Source: Asparagopsis taxiformis (lineage: Eukaryota; Rhodophyta; Florideophyceae; Bonnemaisoniales; Bonnemaisoniaceae). From it: a stretch of 64,000 nucleotides of DNA. Below, piece after piece: positions 9,974 to 21,900 of the stretch. The notes beneath the pieces are model-generated. The model had not been told where the DNA came from. It ran no database searches and saw only the letters and a program-made list of their open reading frames with translations. The DNA lies in NCBI GenBank assembly GCA_030407315.1, contig JALQPE010002442.1, positions 1 through 64,000 on the forward strand, read 5' to 3'. A program made the position numbers and the translations under genes. Position 1 is the stretch's first letter. Each line of letters begins with the position of its first letter.

Positions 9974-12900
9974 CTAGCCTCCCGAGGCCTCGGTACCCGT
10001 CGCATACCCACCGGGTGGACTCGTCCCTTTGTTAGGTTGTCGTCCCTGCGGGGTTATGCTACTTCTTCCCACTTCTGGGTGTGCGCGTGCGCGGTCGGCG
10101 CGGTGGCTTGCTACCTTTGTGGCGTTGCATTCGACGGAGTACCGCGATGCCCATTCGGGTGGGACGTTTGTATGTTGCGTCCATGTTGGCTTGCGGGAGC
10201 CATACCATTTCACCAGGAACCATTGTTCACCGTCGTCGTCAGTGACGTAGTCGACCAGGTCGTCTATTGGGTACTCCTCCGCTGAGGGTGCGTGCGTGGC
10301 GTCGTCACTTCCCCTTGGGGTTTCCACCGCCTCGTCAGGGGAAGCAAATTGTTCGCCGTTTGGGCGAGTTGATCGCGGCGATACTTCTTGTTCCCCATTG
10401 GGGGTGGTTGCCTGTGGTTCCACGAGGTCCGGCGTCTGTCCGCGTGCTCCAGATGGTTGTCCTTTTGTCGCATTTGTGCGGGTCGAGCGCTTTCGGGTTG
10501 GGTAGATGGCGTCGGCCCCTGCCGTGGTTTGGCGCGGCGTTCGCTCGTGCTGTGTATGAGCCCGGTTAGGGTTGGGGCGTTGCTGTTGATCTGCATCGGC
10601 AGTGTTGTCCTGGCGTCTTCGTCGCTGACTTCTTCGCAATTGCGTGCGACGCGGCTCGGGTGATACCATGGGTGTGGTTTGTTGATGCCCAAGTGAGCGA
10701 CTTAGGTCGTGTGCCTCGCTCCCGATTGTGGGTGCACTACCCGAGGGTGGCGGTTTATTGCGCTCGTCCCGAGAGGGTTGTGGAAAATTTTGGCTTACGC
10801 GTATAGCGTCGGGGGCCCCCTCCTGAAGGGTGGTTTGTCCCAAGCCACTACCTTCTCGTGTCATCCTAATTGTAGGTTGTCGCGAAGGCGGTGTATGCTC
10901 CATGGTGGGAGGTTCCTGCGTAGGACTTGGTGGGGGTGCTCCGCTTTGTGCGCTTTGTTGTCTGCTCGGCGGTTGGTGGTGTTGTGTAGCCGACGCGAGG
11001 GCGTCTGTACCTGATGGTGTGTCGCGCGCCTTAGCGGGGGGTGATGCAAGGGATGACGTTTGATTGTCTTCCGGACGAGGAGCGAGTGCGACTCTGTCGA
11101 GGCTAACCTTTTCGGTGATACCGTCGCGATCAATGTACACCGTACGCCGTCCGGCACGGATAACCCTGTAGGGACCTTGGGCTATCGGGGTTAGCTTATT
11201 CCGTTCGCGGACTTCTGGGTTGTCCAGGTACACATAATCATCGGTCGTGATGAGTCGTTTGGACTTCCGGATCGACCGGTCGAAGTTGCGTTTGTATCGC
11301 GCCTGTGCGCTGTGTAGACGTTTACCTGCCAGCTTGATGGTGTCCGTGATACGGCGTAAGAAGTCTTGCTTCGTGAACGCATCCGGCGTTGTTCTTCGTC
11401 TCACCGAGTGGTGTGTCGCGTATGGTGGCGGAGGCCGGCTTAGGATTAGGTCGAAGGGTGTGGTACCCGTTGTGCGATGCACGTGCGTATTGTACGCATA
11501 CGTTAACGCTGGTGCGTAGACATCCCAGTCATCCTGGTTATCATTGACGTAATTACGTAGCATGTTCAACATGGTGCGGTTGTACCGTTCGACTTGCCCA
11601 TTTGTCTGGGGATGGTATGCCGTCGTGAAGACGTTCTTCGTTCCCAACTGGAGGCAGACGGCCTGGAAGAACTTTGACGCAAATAGCGGACCATTGTCGG
11701 ATAATAATGTCCATGGGGGACCGAACTTGAACACCCAGTGTGTACAGAAGGCCACTGCCACATGGTAGGCTGTGATGCTTCGCAAGGGGACCACTTGGGT
11801 GAGCTTGGTAAAGCGGCATGATATCACCAGTAGGTGCACATTGCCTTTCTTGGTACGTGGTAGGGGACCGAGGAGGTCAATCGCGACGTCATCCAGAGGA
11901 ATGGTAGCTGGGAACAGCTGAAGGGTGCTCGCATGTTTGCGCAACCGTAGCCGGTTCTTTGCGCACGCTGAACAGCGTTCGACTGTTCCGGTTATGTCCG
12001 CAGCCATTGCAGGCCAGTAGTAGGATAAGCGCATCGTGTCGTACATGCGATTTTGACCAGGGTGTCCTGCTAATAGAGCCATGGTGGCACATTGTCAGTA
12101 GACGTAGCCGCAAGGCGTTGGGTACTACAATCTGGAATGATCCGTCCAACTTAGACTTCCTACAGAGGACACCGTCTTCATCCTCGCAGAAGAGCGAGTC
12201 AGACTTCTGGGAGGCAAGGGCCTGTTGGCAGAAATCGTCGGCTTGTTGCTCCTCGAGCCACTCCTTGAGAGTTATTGGGTTAAAGTTTTCCGTATGCGGA
12301 TGAGTTGTTAGGACGGGGGAACCTTTGGAGGTAGATTGTTTCTCCACGTCTCTGGCTAGAGAAAGGTCATAGTACCAGACATCGATGTCATCGTCGGGGT
12401 GCGTTTCACCCGGTGGTGCTCGCGTAGCCAACAGAGTTGGTATTTCATCGTCGATGGGGATGGGCGTCTCGCCGGTGGTTTCTACACGCGATAAGGCGTC
12501 TGGTAGTTGGTGAACCCGACCGGGTCGGTAGACGATTTGGTAATCGAATTCCGCAAGTCGGAGGCGCCAACGGCATAGTCTCCCCGAGGGGTCATTGATA
12601 TTCATAAGCCATCGCAGCGCGTTATGGTCCGTTCGAACGACAAACTTCGTTTGCTCCAAGTATGGACGTAAGGTAGTGACAGCCCACAGACGGCTAAGCA
12701 TTCGCGTTCAGTGGGGGAGTACCCTCTTTCAGGTTTGGTTAGCGTTCGCGACCAATAGCCGATTGGCTTGAGGTCATTCCCTTCCTCCTGCTGCTGTAGC
12801 AGCGCGCATCCTATTTGGTACGCGGACGCGTCCGTGTCCACGGTGTAGGATTTACCTAGCTTGGGTAGTGCCAGTATCGGTGGCTTGATCATGACCTCCT

Positions 12901-13285
12901 TGAGGGCAGTGAACGCGCATTGTTGCTCCTCGGTGGGAGGTTCTTTCCCGAACTTAGGGATGTTGTCTTTGGTCAGCATTTCGTTTAAGGGGTGGGCAAT
13001 TGCCGCGTATCCTTTAATGAATCGGCGGAAGACTCCGCAACTTCCTAGGAAGGAGCGCATCTGCGTGGGAGTTTGGGGAAAGACCGCATTGGCGATTGCC
13101 GCGGTGGCGTTTTGTGCGACGGCTAGTTTGCCGGGCATCACGACATGACCAAGGTAGTCAACCTTCTTTTCGAAGAATTGACACTTTGTCAACTTTAAGG
13201 TGACCCCTGCCTTCCGTAGAAGAGAGAGGACCTGGTCCACATGGTGGAGGTGTTCCGCTTCGTCCCGGGAGAATACGATCACATC
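9974..13285 (-). pseudogene. pol: TE1 pol, 3' part: RT end, RNase H, integrase, chromodomain (copy A)
   Basis: This continues the TE1 pol cut by TE2. From 13285 leftward: the end of RT (IVFSRDE, straight after YLDD), the thumb and RNase H with TDAS, then the integrase HHCC finger (about 12070-11955). The catalytic core follows, with D (AIDLLGPLP), D (LSDNGP) and E (QVERYNR), then a GPY-type end (QGPYRVI). A Pro/Ser/Thr-rich linker of about 250 residues leads to a chromodomain at about 10290-10135 (VKWYGSRKPTW), which could guide integration to marked chromatin. One base is missing near 12690 in RNase H, in both copies. Copy A also has an extra A near 12073 in the HHCC finger, absent from copy B. 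It converges with the antisense ORF. Confidence 0.93.
13281..13285. repeat. Target site duplication of TE2, left copy
   Basis: ACATC stands directly before the TE2 LTR and is repeated exactly after it at 26666-26670, within TE1 pol. Confidence 0.95.
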
Positions 13286-14075
13286 TGTAGGACCAGCCAG
13301 GGTGGCGATCGCTAAGGGAGTTCTAGAATTGCAGCCGTGTCAGGGCGTGGTGAACCGTAACGCGCTGGTTGAACTTGCGTTCGCGCGTCGCTCGGTCGCG
13401 CTGGCGAACGGGTGGTACAACGGCGGAACGCGTAGGGAACGATCGCAACACGGGATTCGCGGGCCGGCGCAAGCCGTGATCTCAGGGTGAGATCACCGAG
13501 TAAACTCGAGCACAACGCGATCCACACAGGGGTCGTAAATCCCTGGCCTAGTGGCGTGCGACGCAACGCGCGCTATCGCGGTGCGACGCGGTTCGACGAT
13601 CGGTTTATGCGCAGCGCGCACGCGAACGTCGGCGATCGTGAGCAACCCGCACGCAACGTTGTAACGCAATCGGTCCTCGCGATTCGCTAAACGCTTAACT
13701 CGTAGCTGCGAAGATGCTGGCTGTTTATTGGTAAGGTGCGAAGCGGAACGACCATTAATAGCTAACTACTAAGGACAGGTTGTCCTTGCGCGGCCGGCCG
13801 GCGGCCGCTCGCTCGCACGCAAAAAAGGGAAATATTTGGGAAAAAGACTTTCGTCATAAAAAACCCAAAAAGGGAAAATAAAGGGAATTTCGCAAAAGGC
13901 GCTACACGTGGCGCCAAGCTCGCAATCGTACGCGTTCGCGCAAGCGCGCCGTGACACGTAATTGTATCGCCACGCGTACGCTCGCTTACTAACTAACTAA
14001 ACGCGGATGCACGCGGACTCAACGCGACGCATCGCTCCGACCCGCGCGCGCACTTGCAACATAAATTGCATCACA
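13286..14075 (-). repeat. TE2 3' LTR, copy A
   Basis: The 790-bp LTR begins TGTAGGACC and ends GCATCACA on the plus strand. An A-rich stretch (about 13819-13890, including CATAAAAAA) and CATAAATT near 14059 are possible plus-strand promoter elements for the antisense ORF. The minus-strand polypurine tract GGGGGGAG abuts it at 14076-14083. Confidence 0.95.
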
Positions 14076-14248
14076 CTCCCCCCGACTAACATCACAGCGC
14101 GTCCTCGCGCGTCATCTCTTTCCTCACGTGCTCTTCCGTTTCCTTCGTTCTACTCTTTTCGTCTGCAACCTCTTCTCTTTTGTTCCATCTCCTTCTTCCT
14201 TCTCTCTTGCCACCCGCGTTCGCCGTCATCCTTACCGATTCGCACGCT

Positions 14249-16875
14249 ATGGCGCACGATGGTGATACCCTTCCGAGCTGGCTGCGGGCCAGCATTCCTT
14301 CCGGCGAAGGCGCTGCGACGCCGCTACGCACTCCGTCTGCCGCTTCGCGCTTCGCTTCGCTTCGCCTGCGCCTGCGCCTGCGAGCCCCGAGAGCCCGTTC
14401 TATCTTTCCATGGCTCAAGCGTCATCCGCGAGCGCTCCGGTTGGTGCGACGGCGAGTGCGCATAATACGGACGGCGCTGACGCATCGCCCGGTATCGACG
14501 CGACAGTGGACGTGACTGCTGCTCCCGCATCCGCGTCTGGGAGTCGCACGAACGTCGGCGTGCCTTTGCGGTCCATTCCTGCTCCTTCGTCTGTTTCTCT
14601 TCCTTCTGCTGCGCAACACGTACCCGCCGTCGTCCCGCGTGCGCGCTACGAAGACCCTTCTGCCTTCCGTTTCCTTCCGCGCGCGATGCCGACTTGGACT
14701 GAGCTAGGCCGTGTTCAATACTTCCCGCGGCGTTTCCAGTGGATGCGTATCGCCGACGTCAACCGCTACGCGGTGTTGCCCGGTCATAAAAACGCGCAGG
14801 CCGTGTGGGACGCGCGGCGTGAAGCGGCCCTGTGCGATTTAGCCGTACCCACTAATCTTCCATGCGATGCCTATTTCCTCGAGGACGCAGCGGACGAGTG
14901 GCTTGTGCGTCATCTGGCGCGGCTCCGAACGATGCGTCGCGACGAATTTGCGCATCTTGATCCGTGGGCGGCGGCGCCTAGCGCCGGCTTCTTGTTGGAC
15001 GGTGGTGTCCCCTGGAACGACATCGAACAAGAAGGAGAAGTCAGTGTACCGTGGTTCTTTGACGCGGGGATGCGTGCCGAAGCGCGCCGCGAGTTACGCA
15101 TGCGCCGCTCCGCCGGTTACTTCGTCACGTATCGCGACGCGGAGTTTCGCGAGTTCCCCGAGGATCGCGTTGGCGCTTTCTTTCCGCGCTACGATCCGCG
15201 CGACTGGCCGGAGGCGCCAGAATCTCTTTCCGTTCCTTTGCCTTGTGTCTTCCACTATGCGCCGTCCGTTCTTCTTGGCCTTGACGTCCCTGTGGAGACG
15301 CGTTCTTATTTCTGGGCCGTTGCCCTTAGCGAGTGGGTCGTCATGGTGGCTTGCGCGTGGCTCCATGTCGCGTTCGTCGAGCGCCGCATCGTTCGCTTGA
15401 GCGACAGACTCGTGGCTGGCATCGAGAGCGTCGGCGCTGCGGCAGTCGTTCGTGGCGGCACGTATTCGGTTGCGCATTTGGAGAGTCTTTTGACGGAGCA
15501 TCGCGCATGTCCTTGGGACGAGACGCCTGTCTTCGACGTCGCCCCGGGTGTGGACTTTAACGAGGGTGGCCAGTGGTTGCCTTGGAGCGCGGAACGCGGC
15601 GTGATAGACTGGGCGCACGGCGCGCTCGGGGTTCATCGTCATACCGAAATTCCGCACTTGTTGTTGAAGTCGCCGCGTAACCCGTCGCGCAGCGCATTCG
15701 CGCACTTGGAAGCGGGTGACGTTGTGACCGTGGATGCCGTCTTGTCGGCCTTATCTTCCAACGAGTTGCATGTGATGCGCGCAACTAATTCGCGCGAGTA
15801 CGCGCAATACCTCGGCATGGCTGCGTTATTGGCCGTCGAGCGCCGGCGTTTCCGCGACGGGCGCTATTCGTTATTCTCTGAGTCGCCTCGGCCTCCTGTT
15901 GACATTACTCAGTTGGACGCAGCGCTACGGGCAGAGTACGTCAAGGTTTATAACGAACTGCAGGAGTTGAAGAAGTCCATTCCAAGCCAAGACAACGCTA
16001 ACGCTCCGGGTGGTGCGAGCGCGAGCGCGGCGGTTGGTAGCGTCGCGGCGTCGAGCGCGGTCGCGGTTATTGACCCGGCGGAGGCGCCGGCGGCGGTGGA
16101 CGGCGAAGAAGTCGTTGCCTTAGCGGATTCAACGGGTGCGGCCAACTTGCAGGCACAAATCTCGTCTGCTGAACAAAACCGCGACGAGGCGCTTTCGCGT
16201 GTGACGTCGGTCGCCCAAGCTCGAGACGAAGCCCTGGGACGCCTTGACGTGGCTATCAAGGCCCGCGACGAGGCGATTAAGGCTCGCGACGATGCGAACG
16301 AGGCGCGCGACGAGGCCGTGTCATTCTTACGCGAGACTCGCGAGGCGCTGGCTGCGTCCGAGGCGCGCGAGGCCGCGCTGAAGCGTAAGGTCGACGAAGA
16401 CGCCGTGCGCATCGAGCGCATGCATAAGGATATCGGCGTAATGCAAGGTCGTGCGGCGGAACAGGAGAAGGAGGTTGAAGGTGGTCGCGAAGCGTTGGCG
16501 GCCCTTCAGTCTCGTTACGATTCCGCCGGTTCAGCGCAGGAGGCCGCGCAGCGTGCGTTGGCCGAAGTCGAAACTAATTTGGAGGCGGAGAGGGGTCGGT
16601 TGGCTGCTCGAATCGCCGCTGTACGTGACGGGTATCGCGCTCGGGAGAGGGAGACTGTCCGTCGGGTTCAGGAAACTATCGAACGCGCTCACCGTATGGG
16701 CTCGGCGTTAAATGACGTCGTCAATTTCATGCAGCGTTCTCCTGCGGGTTCTGTTGATGAAAGGGAGTCGACTGGCGCGACGCAGTCAGAGAGCGGGTTG
16801 CGCGCAGATGCGACGCGTGGCGCGACGGGAAGCGTTGTTTTTTTTGTTCGGGTCGTGGCGGGGCGCGTCCCATGA
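14249..16875 (+). pseudogene. TE2 antisense ORF, copy A (frameshifted near the start)
   Basis: This is the counterpart of the intact ORF at 50239-52860. Copy A has one extra CTTCG unit in a CTTCG/CCTGCG microsatellite near 14345-14375, which shifts the frame after about 35 codons. An ATG at 14410 restarts the correct frame and gives 821 residues, so most of the protein could still be made. Order: Ala/Ser-rich N-terminus, a Trp/Arg-rich middle (about 14640-15900), an Ala/Val-rich linker, then a long coiled coil (about 16155-16695) with heptads of the form ARDEAxK. The tail reads through eight T residues near 16838. An AATAAA at 17148 could end the transcript. No known family is recognisable apart from the likely similarity to the TE1 antisense protein. 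Confidence 0.75.
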
Positions 16876-18981
16876 CGCGTTCGCGTGCAGCGGCGAGTTC
16901 CGCGGGTCGCGCGAGGCGTACGGGTATCCCTCCACTCCGGATTGGCGTACACGACGGGCGCGTCGTTCGGGTGTTAAATTCCGAGCGGCGACGCGGTCAC
17001 CAGGCAGATACGGCTTCAAGCCGTGCTCGTTCGCGCGGTGCGGCAGCCAGTTCGTCGAGCCGCGCTTCGCGTCGAGACGACGACACGCGCGCGCCTCCGT
17101 CTTAGCTATCACTTCGTTCCTCCTCCTCGCATTGCATCCTCTTTTGAAATAAACTCTCCTTATTTGTATCTCCACCTAGCGCTTCGTAATGCGGGGTTCC
17201 TCCCGTCCGACACGCTTGCGGCCGTGAAACGCCAGGGTTCCTGCAGCTTTTGAGTGAGCGACAGCGCAACGCGGGTTCCGTCAAATGCATGCATGAGCCG
17301 GTGTTTCCGCGAAGGGGCGCGCGTGTCGTTGCTTGAAACCGTATTTGCCCGCTGCCCACGTCGGCGTTCGGAGGGCACGCGGCCGGCGGCGTCCAGTCGT
17401 GCGCGCGGGGGGAAGGGAGGGGTAGAATGCATACGTTGCGAAGCGAGAAAGGTTTGAGTGGGGGGGTAGAAGAAGGGAGTCGGGACGGGTAGCGCGTCGG
17501 TACGAGTTCGTCGTAGCGGTTTCGTTTCGTCGGTTCGTCACGCGCAATTCTCGACGTCGCTGGTTAATTTTCGCATGCGTATTCGTTGTTCGCTTCCGCT
17601 TCGCGTCGTCAATTCGTGCCGCCTTACGCATTCGTCGTTCGCGTCGCCGGTTCGTTCGCTTTTTCGCATCCGTCGTTCGCGTCGCCTACTACCGGCGTTC
17701 GCCGTTTGCTACCGTGTCTATTGTCCCGTGACTAGAGCGGACGGCCGAATGGTACCTAGGGGGCTCGGGTGGGGTCACATTCTTCCCTTCTTGGAGCGAG
17801 CCTCATTCTCCACGCTTGGGTTGAGGGGGAACCATGCACGTGGGCACCACTATATTCTCGGTAGGGGGCTGCGTGCGTCCAGGGGTCTGCGTCCTTCCAC
17901 CAGCTTCGAGCGCCTCGCTGGAGTTCGCGTATGTTGTCGTCCAATCAGGTGACGGTAGTAGGGGGCAGTTCGTCACGGTGCGGGGGCCAGCTTGACGGCG
18001 GCGCGATTCGGGTGCCCCTTTCGTCGCATTTTTCCAATGGGACAATTCGAGTGGGACGGTAGAATTGCTAAATAGCCGGGCCAGCCCGCACGCCAGCGCC
18101 AGTGTCGCTCCCCTTTTTTCGCGCGAAAACGCATCGCGTGGTCCCGCGCATGTCGCGGCCTCTGGAGTAGGTCGGGTGTTAGTCGAGGTCCAACTCGCAA
18201 CGAATCCAGAGATACGCGACCGTTCGTATTCGCGGCGGTTCCATCGAGCGTAGTGGCGCAGTGGCCGTGTGGCGGTAGACGGTCGTTAGGCGTTACGTGG
18301 CGTAAACGGCGGATAGTCGCGTGGCGAACGAAAGGCGACCGAACCGCAAGCGGCGAATATTGCGTGGCGCCTGTTTAGCGAGATTGACGCAACGTCCGTC
18401 ATGGGCTTTTCGCGCTTATCGCACTTCTTAACAGGCAACGTCTCGAGCGTCAGCGAGGGGGCTCAATATCTTCGCGGTGGTGGCGTCCCGCGCGACGCGT
18501 GTCGATGCCGGACCGACCAGCGTCTGTGAGGGCCCCTTCGTGTGTTGCCAAGCGTCGAGATTCAGGCAGTTTAGTCCGGGGCGGCGCGCCTTCGCGCGGG
18601 TAGTCGGCGCGGGTAGCAGCGCGGCGGGCAAACGTCGAATCGTGTCCAACCTGTCAGGCGCACACGTACGCGGCTCGCGAGCGGCGTCGCTTCATTGCGC
18701 GCGGCAGTAGTTCCAGGTCATTCAGCGGTAGAATGTCGATTGCGCGGGGCGTGGCGAACGACGAAGCGTTGGCGCGAACGGCGATTGCGTGGCGTACGCC
18801 GAAACGGTTACAAGGCGTTCGAGGAAGCGTTTGCGTGTTGTGCGACGAAGCGGTTGCGTGGCGCTGCGACGCTTGGCGGCAATAAGTCGTATCTCCTCCC
18901 GGTCTCTGCTGCCGATAGTAGTTTGGCGTGATGCAAGGCGGGTAGCTGTGTTTGCGTTGGATGCTTACCGCTGCCAGGTGG
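16876..18981. other. TE2 stretch between antisense ORF and pol, copy A
   Basis: About 2.1 kb without a gene I can support. It is rich in TCG, CGT and GCG words, which open many chance frames. It holds the candidate AATAAA at 17148-17153 for the antisense transcript. In copy B, a 135-codon minus-strand ORF (54639-55046) starts at a TAATG overlap with the pol stop; in copy A an indel makes pol read past that point. Confidence 0.4.
17148..17153 (+). terminator. Candidate AATAAA for TE2 antisense transcript, copy A
   Basis: AATAAA lies about 270 bases past the antisense stop codon on the same strand. It could end an antisense mRNA before it reaches pol. The same signal is at 53133-53138 in copy B. 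Confidence 0.35.
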
Positions 18982-21900
18982 TCATCTGGCGCTCGCGCAG
19001 CTTCTTCGTCGACGTAAACGCACGTGGATGGCAACCCCACCGCCCGCAACGCTTCGTGCATTAATTGCGTTGCGCCCGGGGGTCGCTTGTCGGCTTGCAA
19101 TACGCGCGCTGATGCGGGTAGGTGTCGTTTTTCGCGGCGCGCCATCGGGCGCCTCCCTCGGGGCTGAGCGCTTCATTGAGCGACTTCGGCGGTTACGCAG
19201 CGCCGCAGGGCCGTCGGCAGTAGCGCGCGCAGCGGTTTTAGAGGCGGGCCGTCCTTGATCACGGCGAAAACGGGAGACGATAGGCGCGGGCAGGGACGCT
19301 TCGGGCTCCCACGTATCATCGCGCGGGGAGTAGCCCTTCCAGCGCACCCGGAATACAGGCGTGACGGTATCGTCGATGCCCTCAGCCGTCAACCTGTCAA
19401 TCATGAACTCGCGCGTTCCATACCCGGCTTCCGGGTCGACCTTGCGCGCCTCGTTAATTTCGCGTTCATCCCGTCGCTCTGCGTCGTTCGCGTTCTCCGT
19501 GTTAGTGTCTTCTTCTACGTCGTCCCACGTCGTTGGCGCATGCGTCGCGTAGCGCGGTGCTATGCGAACGCGGTCGGAGCTGACGAGTTCGGGGACACCG
19601 TCGATTATGATTTCGTACGTGTGTCCGCGGCAGCCTATAACCGGGAAAGGGCCCGACACAGGATAGTCTAACTTCGACGTGTGCGCTGCGTCGCTGCGTT
19701 GCGTTCGTGTCGTCGCTCCCGCGCGAGTGTCCAGGTACACTTGATCGCCCACCTTGATATCCTTATTCACCGTGCGCACGCCGCGGTCAAAGTCGCGCTT
19801 GTATCTCGCTTGCGCTTTCTTTAACGCGTTCGCCGAGCGTGCGTACGCGTCCGATAATCGTGCGAGAAATTCCATGCGAAGGAATGGCGTGCTGCGAATC
19901 GTGTCCACTTGCTCCGTTCCCAGCGATACGGGATAGCGCGTGAGCGTGAGTTCGAACGGCGACGTATTCGTCGAGCGGAGTATCGCGCGGTTGTAAGCGT
20001 ATGCTAGCGCGTCTAAATGCTCGTCCCAATCTCTGCGCTCTTCATCTACGTAATGGCGCAGCGTCGCGACGATAGTGCGATTCATGCGCTCGACTTGTCA
20101 GTTCGATTGCGGATGGTATGTCGTTGTGAATATGTTCCGCGTACCCATTAGCGCGCAAGTCTCCTGAAACAGCTTCGAGCGGAATTGCGGCCCATTGTCC
20201 GAAAGTAGCGTGCGCGGCGGTCCATAGACGAAAACCCAGTCTCGGCAAAATGCCTTCGCAACGGCGAGTGCGGATACGCGTCCGAGCGCGATGAGTCGGC
20301 AGAGTTTGCTATAGCGGTCTGCGATTACGAGTACGAAGCGGCGTTGGCGCGGAGTCTCGGGCAGCGGACCAAGGATATCGATAGCGACGTCTTCGAGCGG
20401 GCGCGTCGCGGGGAATAGCTTCAGGGCGTTCGTATGGCGATATTGCGTAACGCGGTTACGTGCGCACGCATCGCACTGTCTCACTGTAGTGTAGACGTCC
20501 ACGCTCATCATCGGCCAGTAGTACGCGCGTCGGATGGCGTCGTACATGCGTCGCGCGCCCGGATGTCCTGCAGTTACCGCATAATGGTTAGCTCGCAAAA
20601 TGCGCCCCTTAATCGCTTCGGGCACGACTATCTGCGTGGCGCCGTCGAGCGGCGCGGTCCTCATAAGTATCCCATCGGGGGACAGGTGAAAGCGCGACTG
20701 CGGCGCGGTTTCGACGTCGCGTTTCGCGTTTTGGCAGAATTCGTCTGTCGCCTGCTCGCGTATCCACTCGTCAGTGGACACGGGCGGTTCGATGCACGAC
20801 CGAGTTGCCAGTAGGCAGTCCAAACTCGGGTAGTATTCTGCGTAGTCGCATAGTAGCGCGGTATCGGTTCGCGCATAAGCGTCCGCGTGCGGTTCAACGA
20901 TGTTCGCGGCGTCGAAGCAGGGTATCTCGTCCGGTATTTCCGTCTCGTCGCCGCTTCGCGTGGCCATTCGCGAGAGCGCGTCGGCGATAACGTGGCGTTT
21001 ACCCTTTTTATATTCGACGTCGAACTCGAACTCGGCGAGTCGCAATCGCCAGCGCGCGAGTCGTCCTTCCGCAGAGGTCATGTTTAGAATCCAGCGCAGC
21101 GAATTGTGGTCCGTGCGAACCGTGAACTTCCGTCCTTCTAGATACGCGCGTAGTAGTAGCACTGCCCATACTACCGCGAGGCATTCGCGTTCCGTCGTCG
21201 AATAATTTCGCTCCGCGTCGTTAAGCGTGCGCGACCAGTATCCGACTGGATGCAATGTGTCTCCGTCGGCGTCTAACTGTAGTAACGCGCATCCGATTTG
21301 TCCTTGCGACGCGTCGGTATCGAGCACGTATGGGTGTCCCTCGCGCGGTAGGCGAAGAATAGGCGGAGATAGCATCGCTCGTCGCAGTGATTCGAACGCG
21401 CGCGTTTGCTCCGGCGTCGGCGCGGGTAAGCTGTCTCCTTGGTCCTTCTTTAGCAACTGCGTAAGCGGCGCCGCGACGAACGCGAATTTTTCGACGAATC
21501 GGCGGTATACGTTGCAAGTTCCCAGAAAGCTGCGCAGCTGCGTTTTCGTCGTCGGATACGTCGCATCGCGCAGCGCGTCGCATTTCGTCGTCGGTACGGA
21601 TAGCTTCCCCGGCGAAATAGTATGTCCCAAATAGTCCACCGTGCGCTTGAAGAACTCAGTCTTCGCGAATTTAAGCGAAACGCCAGCGCGTCCGAGGATT
21701 CCCAGTATCTCGTCGACGTGATGCACGTGCGCGTTTACGTCGGCGGAGAAGATGATTACGTCATCCAGGTAGACAAGGCAGTGCTGCCATTTCACGTTCG
21801 CGAGCAAGATATCGAGCGCGCGCTGAAACGTCGCGGGCGCGTTCGATAGTCCAAAGGGCATACGGCGGAAGCGATACGTACCAACGTGCGACGTAAACGT

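Noticed and set aside
17575..17952. 125-codon plus-strand ORF in the TE2 spacer
   Set aside because: The GC-rich TCG/CGT repeats open all frames here; there is no motif and the opposite strand is open too.
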